NCBI RefSeq assembly: GCF_900091505.1
Contig: NZ_LT607409.1
Span: 6,634,001 to 6,698,000, forward strand
Length of the DNA: 64,000 nt
Direction: 5' to 3'
Source: Micromonospora chokoriensis
GTDB lineage: Bacteria; Actinomycetota; Actinomycetes; Mycobacteriales; Micromonosporaceae
Shown: positions 16,830 through 26,229 of the stretch, in pieces
Position numbering within the stretch: position 1 is the first letter of the stretch
How the letters are laid out: the number at the start of each line of letters is the position of its first letter
Program-made: the position numbers and the translations under genes
The notes under the pieces: model-generated
What the model was told of the DNA's origin: nothing
The model's input: the letters and a program-made list of their open reading frames with translations, nothing else
Database searches by the model: none

Positions 16830-18035
16830 CTAGGCGGCTGACTCCAGCATCAGCGAGATGCCTTGACCAACCCCGATGCACATGGTGGCCAGAGCCCTGC
16901 GACCGCCGCGACGACGCAACTCCAGGGCGGCGGTCAGCGCCAGCCGCGCGCCGCTGGCACCGAGCGGGTGCCCCAGCGCGATCGCGCCGCCGTTCGGGTT
17001 GACGTGTTCGGCGTCCACGGGCAGACCCAGCTCCCGCAGCACCGCCACGGACTGCGCGGCGAACGCCTCGTTCAGCTCCACCACGTCCACCGCGCCCAGC
17101 TCGACGCCGACCCGGTCGAGCAGCTTGCGGGTCGCCGGCACCGGGCCGATGCCCATGATGCGGGGCGGTACGCCGGCCGCCGCCGCCCCGCTGACCCGGG
17201 CCAGTGGCGTCAGGCCGTACCGCCGTACCGCCGCCTCGCTCGCGACCAGCAGGGCGACAGCTCCGTCGTTGACGCCCGACGAGTTGCCGGCGGTCACCGT
17301 GCCGCCGTCGCGGAACGGGGTCGGCAGCGCCGCGAGCTTCTCCAGCGAGGTCTCGCGGGGGTGCTCGTCGACAGCGACCAGCCGGGTCTCCCGACGGCCG
17401 GCGGGCACGGACACCGCCACGATCTCCTCGGCGAACCGGCCGTCGGCCTGCGCCTTGGCGGCGCGCTGCTGCGAGCGGTACGCGAAGGCGTCCTGCTCGG
17501 CCCGGCTGACGCCGTACTCGGCGGCCACGTTCTCCGCCGTCTCCGGCATCGAGTCGACGCCCCACCCGTCGCGCATCAGCGGGTTCACCAACCGCCAGCC
17601 CAGCGTGGTGTCGTACACCTCCGCCGACCGGGAGTACGCCGACGTCGCCTTCGGCATGACGAACGGCGCACGGCTCATGCTCTCCACCCCGCCGGCGATC
17701 ACCAGCTCGGCGTCCCCGGCGACGATGGATCGGGCGGCGGTGGCCAGGGCGTCGAGGCCGGAGCCGCAGAGCCGGTTGACGGTGCTGCCGGGGACCTCCT
17801 CGGGCAGACCGGCCAGCAGCGCCGCCATCCGGGCGACGTTGCGGTTGTCCTCGCCCGCCTGGTTGGCGCAGCCGAGCACGACGTCGTCCACCCGGGCCCA
17901 GTCCACCGAGGGGTGCCGGGCGACCAGCTCGCGGATCACGTGCGCGGCCAGGTCGTCGGGGCGGACGCCGGCCAGCGCGCCGGCGTACCGGCCGATCGGG
18001 GTACGAACACCGGCCACCAGGTATGCCACTGTCAT
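16830..18035 (-). CDS. Thiolase (acetyl-CoA/3-oxoacyl-CoA C-acyltransferase)
   Basis: The 401-residue thiolase condenses or cleaves 3-oxoacyl-CoA. Active-site elements are complete: nucleophile Cys in TVNRLCGSGLDALATAA, NEAFAAQSVAVL, His in NPNGGAIALGHPLGASGAR, and the second Cys in ALATMCIGVGQG. Its similarity pattern is close to 3-oxoadipyl-CoA thiolase (PcaF) and degradative acetyl-CoA acetyltransferases; no aromatic-pathway genes are next to it, so the substrate is open. It diverges from the glutathionyl-hydroquinone-reductase-like gene. Confidence 0.92.
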   Translation of the reverse strand: MTVAYLVAGVRTPIGRYAGALAGVRPDDLAAHVIRELVARHPSVDWARVDDVVLGCANQAGEDNRNVARMAALLAGLPEEVPGSTVNRLCGSGLDALATAARSIVAGDAELVIAGGVESMSRAPFVMPKATSAYSRSAEVYDTTLGWRLVNPLMRDGWGVDSMPETAENVAAEYGVSRAEQDAFAYRSQQRAAKAQADGRFAEEIVAVSVPAGRRETRLVAVDEHPRETSLEKLAALPTPFRDGGTVTAGNSSGVNDGAVALLVASEAAVRRYGLTPLARVSGAAAAGVPPRIMGIGPVPATRKLLDRVGVELGAVDVVELNEAFAAQSVAVLRELGLPVDAEHVNPNGGAIALGHPLGASGARLALTAALELRRRGGRRALATMCIGVGQGISLMLESAA

Positions 18036-18142
18036 CGCGAGTCCTTCGGGGGTGCAGACGGCGGGGGGTGGGGCACGCCCACCGGGTCGCGGGGGCTACC
18101 GGCCGCCAGGATATCCGCGCCGCCAGCGGATAGGTTGACGGC

Positions 18143-19108
18143 ATGGCCCGGGCCCAGTTCAGCGCAGAGACCAGCGGCGGCGGCGCGTTCGTCCGTCAAC
18201 CCAACCGGTTCACCGGGCGGGTCACCGCCGACTCGACAGCGCCGCCGGGCGGCGGTCCGGACGAGCAGGACCGCTGGCCGCTGGAGGCCGGCCGGTACCG
18301 GTTGATCTGGTGTCGGGCCTGCCCGTGGGCGCACCGGGCGAGGATCGTGCGCGGCCTGCTCGGGCTGGACGACGCGATCTCGCTGGGCACCGTCGACCCG
18401 ATCCGGGACGAGCGGGGCTGGGCGTTCGCCCTCGACCCGGACGGCTTCGACCCGGTCCTCGGCGTGAGCTTCCTGTCCGAGGCGTACCTGGCCACCGACC
18501 CGGACTACACCGGCCGGGTGACGGTGCCGGCGCTGGTGGACACAGTGACCGGCCGGGTCGTCACCAACGACTATCCGCAGCTCACCCTCGACTTCTCCAC
18601 CGAGTGGCGGTCGCTGCACCGGGCGGGCGCGCCGGACCTGTACCCGGTCGAGCTGCGCCCCGAGATGGACGCGCTGATGGCCGAGATCCACACCGACGTC
18701 AACAACGGGGTGTACCGGTGCGGGTTCGCCACCTCCCAGGAGGCGTACGACGAGGCGTTCCGGGCTCTCTTCGCCCGACTGGACGTCCTCTCCGAACGCC
18801 TCGCCGGGCAGCGTTACCTGATGGGCGACGCGATCACCGAGGCCGACGTGCGGCTGTTCACCACGCTGGTCCGCTTCGACGCCGCGTACCACGGGCACTT
18901 CAAGTGCAACCGCAGCAAGCTGACCGAGATGCCGGTGCTGTGGGCGTACGCCCGGGACCTGTTCCAGACCCCGGGCTTCGGCGAGACGGTGGACTTCGAC
19001 CACATCAAACGGCACTACTACGCCACCCATCGGGAGATCAACCCGACCGGGATCGTGCCGCTCGGGCCGGACGAGTCCGGCTGGGGCACGCCGCACGGGC
19101 GTGGTTGA
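18143..19108 (+). CDS. Xi-class GST / glutathionyl-hydroquinone reductase-like protein
   Basis: A 321-residue protein of the YqjG/ECM4 (Xi-class glutathione transferase) family. The active-site motif CPWA (Cys60 in RACPWAHRARIV) is intact. The C-terminal helical domain has YRCGFATSQEAYDEAFRALF, RYLMGDAITEADVRLFTTLVRFD and VDFDHIKRHYYATHREINPTG, all family hallmarks. Actinobacteria generally use mycothiol rather than glutathione, so the physiological thiol is probably mycothiol or another thiol; this is inference. The following DUF998 gene overlaps its end by 8 bases. Confidence 0.9.
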   Translation: MARAQFSAETSGGGAFVRQPNRFTGRVTADSTAPPGGGPDEQDRWPLEAGRYRLIWCRACPWAHRARIVRGLLGLDDAISLGTVDPIRDERGWAFALDPDGFDPVLGVSFLSEAYLATDPDYTGRVTVPALVDTVTGRVVTNDYPQLTLDFSTEWRSLHRAGAPDLYPVELRPEMDALMAEIHTDVNNGVYRCGFATSQEAYDEAFRALFARLDVLSERLAGQRYLMGDAITEADVRLFTTLVRFDAAYHGHFKCNRSKLTEMPVLWAYARDLFQTPGFGETVDFDHIKRHYYATHREINPTGIVPLGPDESGWGTPHGRG

Positions 19109-19817
19109 GCCGGGTCGACCCGGCACCACGACCGCGCCGACGGTCCGTGCTGACGTCGCCCGCCGGGTCGCCGGGTCCGCCGCCGCCGGGTGCGCGGTGG
19201 CCGGTGCGGCAGCGGTGACGGTCGCCGTGGTCGCCGGTCCCGGCCCCGGGTTCACCGGGTACGTCAGCGAGGCGGGCATCGCCGGCAGCGCGCACGCCCT
19301 GACGTACCGGATCGGGATCCTCGCTCTTGCCGCCGCGCTGCTGCTGATCGGCGCGGCGTTGCCCCCCGGGGTGTGGGCGGCCCCGGCGCTGCTCGCCACC
19401 GGCGCGGTCCTCACCGCCGTGTCCGGGGCGGTGACCTGCTCTGCCGGCTGCCCGTTGCCGCCGTTCGAGCGTGCGACGGTGGCGGATCTGGTGCACGGCG
19501 GCGCGAGCATCGCGGCGACCGCGGCGGTGGTCTTCGCCATGGTCGCGCTCGCCGTGTCCGGGCCGGCGGGCCGGGCGGTACGCCGACTGGCCGGCCTGGC
19601 CGCCGCGCTGGCCCTGCCGCTCTGCGCCGCCGTGGGGCTGGCGATGCTCGTCCTCGGTCGGGGCACGTTCGTGGGCGTGCTGGAGCGGCTGATCCTCGCA
19701 CTCGCCGTGCTGTGGGGTGTGGCCACCGCCACCGCACTGGCCCTGGCAGCGGAAAGTTCACCAGCTGTAAGGAGCCTCACGCCGACCACTCCTTCCGATG
19801 AGCGGAAATCGGCGTAA
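19101..19817 (+). CDS. DUF998-like membrane protein
   Basis: The 238-residue product has six or so hydrophobic helices. The pattern (short helix ending GPGPGFTGYVSEAGI, then SAHALTYRIGILALAAALLLIGAA, a Cys-containing loop VTCSAGCPLPPFE, and DLVHGGASIAATAAVVFAMVAL) fits the DUF998 family of integral membrane proteins of unknown function. It overlaps the end of the GST-like gene and is probably co-transcribed. The tail after the last helix is Ser/Thr/Pro-rich. Confidence 0.75.
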   Translation: MVEPGRPGTTTAPTVRADVARRVAGSAAAGCAVAGAAAVTVAVVAGPGPGFTGYVSEAGIAGSAHALTYRIGILALAAALLLIGAALPPGVWAAPALLATGAVLTAVSGAVTCSAGCPLPPFERATVADLVHGGASIAATAAVVFAMVALAVSGPAGRAVRRLAGLAAALALPLCAAVGLAMLVLGRGTFVGVLERLILALAVLWGVATATALALAAESSPAVRSLTPTTPSDERKSA

Positions 19818-19955
19818 CGTCGGCGAACGATGACCAATGTCTGGGGCCTCACTGTCCGCCTGTATGTCGATCTCCGACTGCAGGCCAGTGGCATCTGTCC
19901 GGGCTAGCTGCGCTTTCTCGCCTGCCCTGATTCAAACCGGACAAATGGATAGAAC

Positions 19956-21260
19956 ATGCCCTTCAGCCTGCGCAAGATTCCCTTCTCCGTGCAGATCCTG
20001 CTCGGCCTCGTGCTCGGCGTCGCACTGGGCTTCCTGGCCCGTGGCAACGACCTGAGCTGGCTGACCAGCACCCTGCACACCGTCGGCAGCCTCTTCGTCC
20101 AGCTCCTCAAGCTGGCCGTGCCGCCGTTGGTCTTCACCGCCATCGTGGTCAGCGTGGTCAGCCTGCGTGGTGTCGCCAACGCCGCCCGCCTCGCGCTCAA
20201 GACCCTGATGTGGTTCGGCATCACCGCACTGGTCGCGGTGAGCATCGGCATCGGCCTCGGTCTGCTGATCAACCCGGGCAGGGGCGTCTCCCTCGACCTG
20301 GGTGGCGCGACCCCGCCGAAGAACACCGGATCGTGGACCGACTTCCTCACCGGCATCGTGCCCACCAACCCGGTCGGCGCGTTCGTCGAGGGCAACGTCC
20401 TCCAGATCGTCTTCCTGGCCCTCGTCATCGGTGCGGCCGCCCTGCTGGTCGGTGACGCCGCGGAGCCGTTCGTCGCGCTCAACCGTTCCCTGCTGGAGAT
20501 CGTCCAGAAGGCGCTCTGGTGGGTCATCCGCCTCGCCCCGATCGGCACGCTCGGCCTGATCGGCAACGCCGTGGCCTCGTACGGCTGGGACCTGCTGGCT
20601 CCCCTCGCGAAGTTCACCACCGCCGTCTACGTCGGCTGCGCCATCGTGCTGTTCGTCGTCTACCCGCTGGTGCTGATCCTGGCCGGCCGGCTCAACCCGC
20701 TGCGCTTCTTCGCCGGCGCCTGGCCGGCCATCGAGCTGGCGTTCGTGTCCCGTTCCTCGGTCGGCACCATGCCGGTGACCCAGCGTTCCGTCGAGCGGCT
20801 CGGCGTGCCCCGCGAGTACGCCTCGTTCGCGGTGCCGTTCGGCGCGACCACGAAGATGGACGGTTGCGCCGCCATCTACCCGGCGCTCGCCGCGATCTTC
20901 GTGGCCCAGGTGTTCGGCGTACACCTCGGCATCGGCGACTACCTGCTGATCGCCTTCGTCTCGGTGGTCGGCTCGGCGGCCACCGCCGGCCTGACCGGCG
21001 CGATCGTGATGCTCACCCTGACCCTCAGCACGCTGGGTCTGCCGCTCGCCGGCGCCGGTCTGCTGCTGGCCATCGACCCGATCCTGGACATGATCCGCAC
21101 CGCCACCAACGTGGCCGGGCAGGCTCTGGTGCCGACCGTCGTCGCCGCCCGCGAGGGCACCCTCGACCGGGCAGCGTACGAGTCCGCCGGTCGACGCGAC
21201 CTGACCGAGCCGGAGCCGGTCGCGGAGACCCGACCCGACCTGACCCCTGTTCCTGCCTGA
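19956..21260 (+). CDS. Dicarboxylate/amino acid:cation symporter (DAACS family)
   Basis: The 434-residue transporter belongs to the DAACS (GltP/DctA/SstT-like) family that imports glutamate, C4-dicarboxylates or neutral amino acids with Na+ or H+. The re-entrant hairpin motif is FVSRSSVGTMPVTQRS (family SSS-x-x-T-x-P), and the substrate/ion segment is FGATTKMDGCAAIYPALAA (family NMDG-T). Helices at the start (VQILLGLVLGVALGFLARG) and NPGRGVSLDLGG loop are typical. A 138-base gap upstream contains only the presumed promoter, and a perfect terminator follows. Confidence 0.9.
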   Translation: MPFSLRKIPFSVQILLGLVLGVALGFLARGNDLSWLTSTLHTVGSLFVQLLKLAVPPLVFTAIVVSVVSLRGVANAARLALKTLMWFGITALVAVSIGIGLGLLINPGRGVSLDLGGATPPKNTGSWTDFLTGIVPTNPVGAFVEGNVLQIVFLALVIGAAALLVGDAAEPFVALNRSLLEIVQKALWWVIRLAPIGTLGLIGNAVASYGWDLLAPLAKFTTAVYVGCAIVLFVVYPLVLILAGRLNPLRFFAGAWPAIELAFVSRSSVGTMPVTQRSVERLGVPREYASFAVPFGATTKMDGCAAIYPALAAIFVAQVFGVHLGIGDYLLIAFVSVVGSAATAGLTGAIVMLTLTLSTLGLPLAGAGLLLAIDPILDMIRTATNVAGQALVPTVVAAREGTLDRAAYESAGRRDLTEPEPVAETRPDLTPVPA

Positions 21261-21275
21261 CCACGTCACCCGGTA

Positions 21276-21311
21276 CGGCGACGGGCCCCTCTCCCCGGGG
21301 GCCCGTCGCCG
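21276..21311 (+). terminator. Hairpin terminator after the symporter gene
   Basis: Fourteen-base perfect arms (21276-21289, CGGCGACGGGCCCC, and 21298-21311) around an 8-base loop lie 15 bases past the symporter stop. It separates the symporter from the old-yellow-enzyme gene, which starts 25 bases later. Confidence 0.85.
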
Positions 21312-21336
21312 TTGCCGTTCCGAGAGGATGTCCCCC

Positions 21337-22404
21337 ATGAGCTCCCTGTTCACCCCCCTGGCCCTGCGTGGCGTCACACTGCCCAACCGGATCGCCATGG
21401 CCCCGATGTGCCAGTACTCCTGCGGCCCCGACGGTCTGCCCACCGACTGGCACCTGACCCACCTCGGCAGTCGCGCGGTCGGCGGCGCCGGCCTGGTGAT
21501 GACCGAGGCGACGGCCGTACTCCCCGAGGGCCGGATCAGCCCCCAGGACACCGGGCTGTGGTCGGGTGCCCACGTCGACGCGTGGCGACCGGTGACCGCG
21601 TTCGTCGCCGCCCACGGCGCGGCGCCGGCCGTGCAGCTCGCGCACGCCGGGTTCAAGGCCTCCACCTACCGGCCGTGGGCGCCGGAGTCGGGCGGTGTGC
21701 CGGACGCCGAGGGCGGCTGGACTCCCGTCGGCCCCGGCTCGGAGCCGTTCACCGCCGGCTACCGGACGCCGACCAGCCTCGACGAGGCCGGCATCGCCGG
21801 TGTGGTCGAGGCGTTCGCGACCGCCGCCGAGCGGTCGCTGGCCGCCGGCTTCACCGTCGTGGAGATCCACGCCGCGCACGGTTACCTGCTCAACGAGTTC
21901 CTGTCGCCGCTGACCAACCACCGCACCGACTCGTACGGCGGCGACCGGACCGCCCGGATGCGGCTCACCCTGGAGGTGGCCCGCGCGGTACGCACCGCCG
22001 TCGGCGAGGACGTGCCCGTGCTGACCCGGATCTCCGCCACCGACTGGGTCGAGGGCGGCTGGACGATCGAGGACAGCGTGGTGCTGGCCGGCGAGTTGGC
22101 CAGCGTCGGCGTCGACCTGGTCGACGCGTCGTCCGGGGGCGTCAGCGTCGAGCAGCGCATCCCCCTCGCTCCCGGCTACCAGGTGCCGCTGGCCGCCCAG
22201 ATCCGCCGCGAGGCCGGCGTGCCGACCGGCGCGGTGGGCCTGATCGTCGAGCCCGAGCACGCCGAGCAGATCGTCGCCGCCGGTGAAGCCGACCTGGTGC
22301 TGCTCGGCCGGGAGCTGCTGCGCGACCCGTACTGGCCGCGCCGCGCCGCCGCGAAGCTCGGCGTCACGTACAGCGGGCCCGACCAGTACGCCCGCGCCTA
22401 CTGA
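21337..22404 (+). CDS. NADH:flavin oxidoreductase, old yellow enzyme family (YqjM-like)
   Basis: A 355-residue FMN-dependent ene-reductase-type TIM barrel. The start region SSLFTPLALRGVTLPNRIAMAPMCQYS carries the Cys typical of the YqjM subgroup. The middle has AVQLAHAGFKAS, and VVEIHAAHGYLLNEFLSPLTNHR with the His/His active site and SYGGDRTARMRLTLEV. An upstream in-frame ATG at 21328 sits directly on the GAGAGGA ribosome site, so 21337 (9 bases further) is preferred. It is convergent with the ABC transporter gene. Confidence 0.92.
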   Translation: MSSLFTPLALRGVTLPNRIAMAPMCQYSCGPDGLPTDWHLTHLGSRAVGGAGLVMTEATAVLPEGRISPQDTGLWSGAHVDAWRPVTAFVAAHGAAPAVQLAHAGFKASTYRPWAPESGGVPDAEGGWTPVGPGSEPFTAGYRTPTSLDEAGIAGVVEAFATAAERSLAAGFTVVEIHAAHGYLLNEFLSPLTNHRTDSYGGDRTARMRLTLEVARAVRTAVGEDVPVLTRISATDWVEGGWTIEDSVVLAGELASVGVDLVDASSGGVSVEQRIPLAPGYQVPLAAQIRREAGVPTGAVGLIVEPEHAEQIVAAGEADLVLLGRELLRDPYWPRRAAAKLGVTYSGPDQYARAY

Positions 22405-22414
22405 CACCCGACGT

Positions 22415-22451
22415 GGTCGGGCGGCTGCCGTACCCCGGCAACCGCCCGACC
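22415..22451. terminator. Bidirectional hairpin between convergent genes
   Basis: GGTCGGGCGG at 22415-22424 pairs with CCGCCCGACC at 22442-22451, extended inward by TGCCG/CGGCA after one mismatch. It fills the 48-base gap between the stops of the flavin oxidoreductase and the ABC transporter, so it can terminate both. Confidence 0.75.
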
Positions 22452-22452
22452 G

Positions 22453-25400
22453 TCAGCCGGCCAGGTGCGACCAGTCGCCCTCCAGCTCCTGCCAGGTGCC
22501 CTGGGCGGCGACCGCCCCGCCGAGCAACACCACCACGTGGTCGGCCCGGACCAGCGCCGCCCGCTTCGCGGTCGAGCCGACCACTGTCACCCCGTGGTCG
22601 CGCAACGCCTGCCACAGCGCCAGCTCCGTGGTGACGTCCAGCGCCGACGACACGTCGTCGGCGACCAACAATTCGGTACGCGGTGCCAGCGCGCGGGCCA
22701 GCGCCAACCGCTGCAACTGCCCGCCGGAGAGCCGGGTGCCCTTGTGCCCGATGAGCAGACCGAGCCCACCGCCGGCGGCGACCAGGTCATGGTCGAGCTG
22801 GGCGGTGCTGACCGCGCCGGCCGCGTCGACCTGGTGCCCGAGCGCGATGTTCTCGGCGACCGTGCCGGACAGCACCCGGGGCAACTGGCCGACGTAGCCG
22901 ACCTGGTTGGGGCGCAGGAACAACTCCGGCTCGGTGACCGGGTCACCGTTCCAGGCCAGCTCACCGGTGTGGTGCACGATCCCGGCCAGCGCCCGCAGCA
23001 ACGAGGACTTGCCCGACCCGACCGGCCCGACCACCAGCACCAACTGCCCCCGTTGCACGGTCAGGTCGACGTTGCGGACGGCCACCGTACCGTCGGAGTG
23101 CACCACCCCGAAGTCGCGCAGCTCCAGGCGGCGCAGCGGATGCCGGGGTGGTGGCGTCGGCGCCGGCGCCGTCCCGGCGGCCAGGTCGACTGCCGGAACC
23201 CCAGCGGAGTACGTGCTCACTCCGGTCATCGCCACCGTGCGCCGGGTCCAGACCCGCGCCGACGGCAGCTGCGAGATCAACGACGCGGTGGTCCAGGCGA
23301 ACCAGCGGGCCGCGCCCAGCGTGGAGACGGCCACCAGCACCGCACCGGCGGAGAGTCCGCCGCCCAGGTAGAGCGCCCACGCGCCGATCGGCAACAGCCC
23401 GCTGGCCATCGAGGGCGTGGAACGCGCCCACACCTGCACCGAGATCTCCCGTCGCTGCCGGTCGCTGCGCAGCACGTCCAGGCTGGCCAGATGGCGTAGC
23501 ACAGCAGTGGTCGCACCGGCGAGCTTCACCGTCCGTGCCGCGGACAGCGCGGAGACCAGCGCCGTCGCGAAGGCGGCCCGCGCCGCCACAGTGGCCCGCG
23601 CCGCACGTTCGAGCTTCGGCCCGAACAGCGTCGCGGCCAGCCCGGAGACGACCATCGTGCCGAGGAAGAACAGCCCGGGTACGACACTGCCGGTGACCGC
23701 CGTCATGGCGACCACCAGGACCAGCGCGACCGCCTGGTCCAGCACGTTGTCGGCGAGCTGAACCACCCGCTCGGTGTCGCCGCCCTGCGCCACGACCTCG
23801 GCCGGGGTGTGTGAGCTGACCCGGCGCGGCCCGGTCTGACCGTGCACCAGACGCAGCCCGATCCGCAGCATCTGCCGCACCCACCAGCCCGGGAACCAGA
23901 CGTGGGTGTAGTACGGCAGCGGCATGGTGACCAACAACCCGGCCACGATCCCCACCGCGGGCAGGTACGGGCTGCCGGTGCCGTCGACCAGATCGGCCCA
24001 GAGCCAGGGCAGCACCGGCCCGTCCAGCCCCAGCAGGCTGAGCCCGAGGAACAGCCCGATCGCGGCCATCCCGTACCGGGGGTCGTTGAGGCAGAGCCGG
24101 AAGATCTCCCGCAACGTCCGGGCCGGCGGCACCGGTGGCAGTGGCGGCGGGTCGGCACGGGTCATCCCGGACATCGCGGGTGTCGACCCGGCCAGCTCAG
24201 CCCGCGTGGTCGTCGGCTCGATCTGCTTGTCCCGCTCGGCCCGGACGGTCTTGTCCGGCTCGCCCAGCACGGTCGGGTTGTCCGGCTCGCCCAGCACGGT
24301 CGGGTTGTCCGGCTCGGCCGAGGCGGTCGGGTTGTCCGGCTCGGCCGAGGCGGTCGGGTTGTCCGGCTGGATGGCCAGTCCGCTCGGGTCGGCCCACCGG
24401 GAGGCCGGCCCGGTCGGGTCGGCCCACGCGGTCGCCGACCCGACCGGGTTGTCCGGCTCGATCCACGCGCTCGCCGGATCGGTCGGCCAGTCAAGAGCCG
24501 GGTCGGGACCGACCAGCAGGTCGGTGCCACCGCCGGCGCGGCCGGCCGTTCCCGCCGTGGCGTAGGCGGCAGCGTGACTGGTGGCCAGCAGCTCGGCGAA
24601 GCGCGTCGAGGTCTCCAGCGGACCGGCCTCCACCACCGCGCCGTCGGCCAGCACCACCACCTCGTCACAGCGGCGCACGGAGGAGAGCCGGTGCGCGATG
24701 ACGATGCCGATCCGGTCGCGCAGCAGCCGTTCGGTGGCCCGCTGCACCCGCGCCTCGGTCACCGGGTCGAGGCGTGCGGTGGCCTCGTCGAGGATCACCA
24801 CATGGGGGTCACGGACCAGGATCCGAGCGAACGCCACCAACTGCTCCTGACCGGCGGAGAGGATGTGCCCTCCCTCCCCCAGCCGGGTCGCCAAACCGTC
24901 CGGCAGCTCGGCGATCCAGCCCGCCAGGCCCAACTCGTCGAGCGCCCGGGCTGCGGCGTCGAGCAGGTCCGGGTCGAAGAGCGCGACATTCTCGGCGAGC
25001 GTGCCGGCGAGGATCTCCGTACGCTGCGGCACGAGCGCCACCCAGCGACGCAGTTGCTCGACGTCGAGGTCACCCAGGTCGGTGTCGCCGAGGTAAACCG
25101 ATCCCGGTGGCACGTCGACAGCTCTGGTGAGCACCTTCGCCAGTGTCGACTTACCCGAACCGGTCCGCCCGATCAGCGCGTACGAGCGACCGCGCGCGAA
25201 GGTCAGGCTGAGCCCGCGCAGCGCCGCCCCCCGGCCGCCCTCCTGGTACGTGAACGTCAGGTCCTCGATGCGTAGGTCACCCTCGGTCGGGCTGACGCCG
25301 CCGACGGGTTCCTGCCGAGCCCGCTGGAGCAACTGCACCCGGGCCCATGCGCCGAGAGCCTCCTGGATCTCCGGCACCATCCGACTGACATGCTCCGCGG

Positions 25401-26229
25401 TGGCCCCGAAGGCCAACGCCAACAACCAGATGGCGGTGAGGCGTGCGGCGTCGACCCGACCGGTGGCCAGCGCCCAGGCACCGCCGAGCACCACCACGCC
25501 GATGCCGGCCCGGATCGTCGCGGTGGCGGCCGACGCCACCTTGGCGGACAGCACCCAGACCAGGCGACCCCGGGACAGCACGGCGGCGGCCCGCCGCGCG
25601 TACAGCCGCAGGACGTACGGCCGGGCCAGACTGGTCCGTACGTCGTCCTGACCGTGCACCGCCTCCTCCATGACCGCGGCCAGATCTGACCACGCCTCCT
25701 CCTCGGCCATCCGGGCCGGACCGATCCGCGCGGTTGGCCGGCGCAGGCTGACGGCGAGCACCACGGTGAGCAGCAGCATCGCCACTCCGGCCGGCCACCA
25801 CACGACCAGCGCCACGATCATCGACAACAGACCGACGCAGAGGCCCTGGGCGAGCCGCGTGCCCTGGTTACGGATCGCCGACGCCACCTGGTAGACGTCC
25901 CCGTCGATCCGGTCGAGCAACTCCCCCACCGGGGTCGTCTCCAGGGTCGGCAGGTCCTGCCCGAGTGCGACCCGGCAGAGCCGGCGGCGCACGTCGGCGG
26001 ACCAGTCCGCGGTCAGGCCGGCCATCAGCAGGCTCACCGCGAGGTCGCTGAGCACCACGGCGACCAGCGCCGCGGCCAACACGGCGAAGAAGCCGGCCGA
26101 GCGGTGCACCAGCACCGCGCCGGCCAACGCCGAGGCACCGGCCTGACCGGCGGCGCCGAGCACGATCAAGATGACCACGATCGTCATACGACGCGTCGAG
26201 GTGCCCCACAGATCTCGGAGCAGGCGCAT
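22453..26229 (-). CDS. Single-chain ABC exporter (two TMD-NBD halves fused)
   Basis: A 1258-residue full-length ABC exporter containing two complete half-transporters. First half: six-helix membrane domain, Walker A GRTGSGKSTLAKVL (about residue 354), signature LSAGQEQLVAFARIL (one Gly replaced), Walker B VVILDEATARLD. Second half: membrane domain, Walker A GPVGSGKSSLLRAL (about 1070), signature LSGGQLQRLALARAL, Walker B LLVADDVSSALD, where the catalytic Glu is Asp, so the second site may be degenerate. A hydrophilic linker of about 140 residues with a 9-residue tandem repeat joins the halves. The start ATG at 26229 follows GGAGGAC and the hydrophobic region begins soon after; in-frame codons further upstream are low-complexity and unlikely. 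Confidence 0.9.
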   Translation of the reverse strand: MRLLRDLWGTSTRRMTIVVILIVLGAAGQAGASALAGAVLVHRSAGFFAVLAAALVAVVLSDLAVSLLMAGLTADWSADVRRRLCRVALGQDLPTLETTPVGELLDRIDGDVYQVASAIRNQGTRLAQGLCVGLLSMIVALVVWWPAGVAMLLLTVVLAVSLRRPTARIGPARMAEEEAWSDLAAVMEEAVHGQDDVRTSLARPYVLRLYARRAAAVLSRGRLVWVLSAKVASAATATIRAGIGVVVLGGAWALATGRVDAARLTAIWLLALAFGATAEHVSRMVPEIQEALGAWARVQLLQRARQEPVGGVSPTEGDLRIEDLTFTYQEGGRGAALRGLSLTFARGRSYALIGRTGSGKSTLAKVLTRAVDVPPGSVYLGDTDLGDLDVEQLRRWVALVPQRTEILAGTLAENVALFDPDLLDAAARALDELGLAGWIAELPDGLATRLGEGGHILSAGQEQLVAFARILVRDPHVVILDEATARLDPVTEARVQRATERLLRDRIGIVIAHRLSSVRRCDEVVVLADGAVVEAGPLETSTRFAELLATSHAAAYATAGTAGRAGGGTDLLVGPDPALDWPTDPASAWIEPDNPVGSATAWADPTGPASRWADPSGLAIQPDNPTASAEPDNPTASAEPDNPTVLGEPDNPTVLGEPDKTVRAERDKQIEPTTTRAELAGSTPAMSGMTRADPPPLPPVPPARTLREIFRLCLNDPRYGMAAIGLFLGLSLLGLDGPVLPWLWADLVDGTGSPYLPAVGIVAGLLVTMPLPYYTHVWFPGWWVRQMLRIGLRLVHGQTGPRRVSSHTPAEVVAQGGDTERVVQLADNVLDQAVALVLVVAMTAVTGSVVPGLFFLGTMVVSGLAATLFGPKLERAARATVAARAAFATALVSALSAARTVKLAGATTAVLRHLASLDVLRSDRQRREISVQVWARSTPSMASGLLPIGAWALYLGGGLSAGAVLVAVSTLGAARWFAWTTASLISQLPSARVWTRRTVAMTGVSTYSAGVPAVDLAAGTAPAPTPPPRHPLRRLELRDFGVVHSDGTVAVRNVDLTVQRGQLVLVVGPVGSGKSSLLRALAGIVHHTGELAWNGDPVTEPELFLRPNQVGYVGQLPRVLSGTVAENIALGHQVDAAGAVSTAQLDHDLVAAGGGLGLLIGHKGTRLSGGQLQRLALARALAPRTELLVADDVSSALDVTTELALWQALRDHGVTVVGSTAKRAALVRADHVVVLLGGAVAAQGTWQELEGDWSHLAG
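24251..24368. repeat. 27-base tandem repeat in the ABC exporter linker
   Basis: Units start at 24251, 24278, 24305, 24332 and (partial) 24359 and encode the 9-residue repeats PDNPTVLGE and PDNPTASAE. They occur as two pairs of identical type. Related but degenerate units (ADPTGPASRW) flank them. The repeat lies inside a coding region and keeps frame. Confidence 0.9.

Noticed and set aside
18032..19894. A 620-codon minus-strand frame opposite the GST-like and DUF998 genes
   Set aside because: The plus-strand genes show family motifs; this frame shows none.
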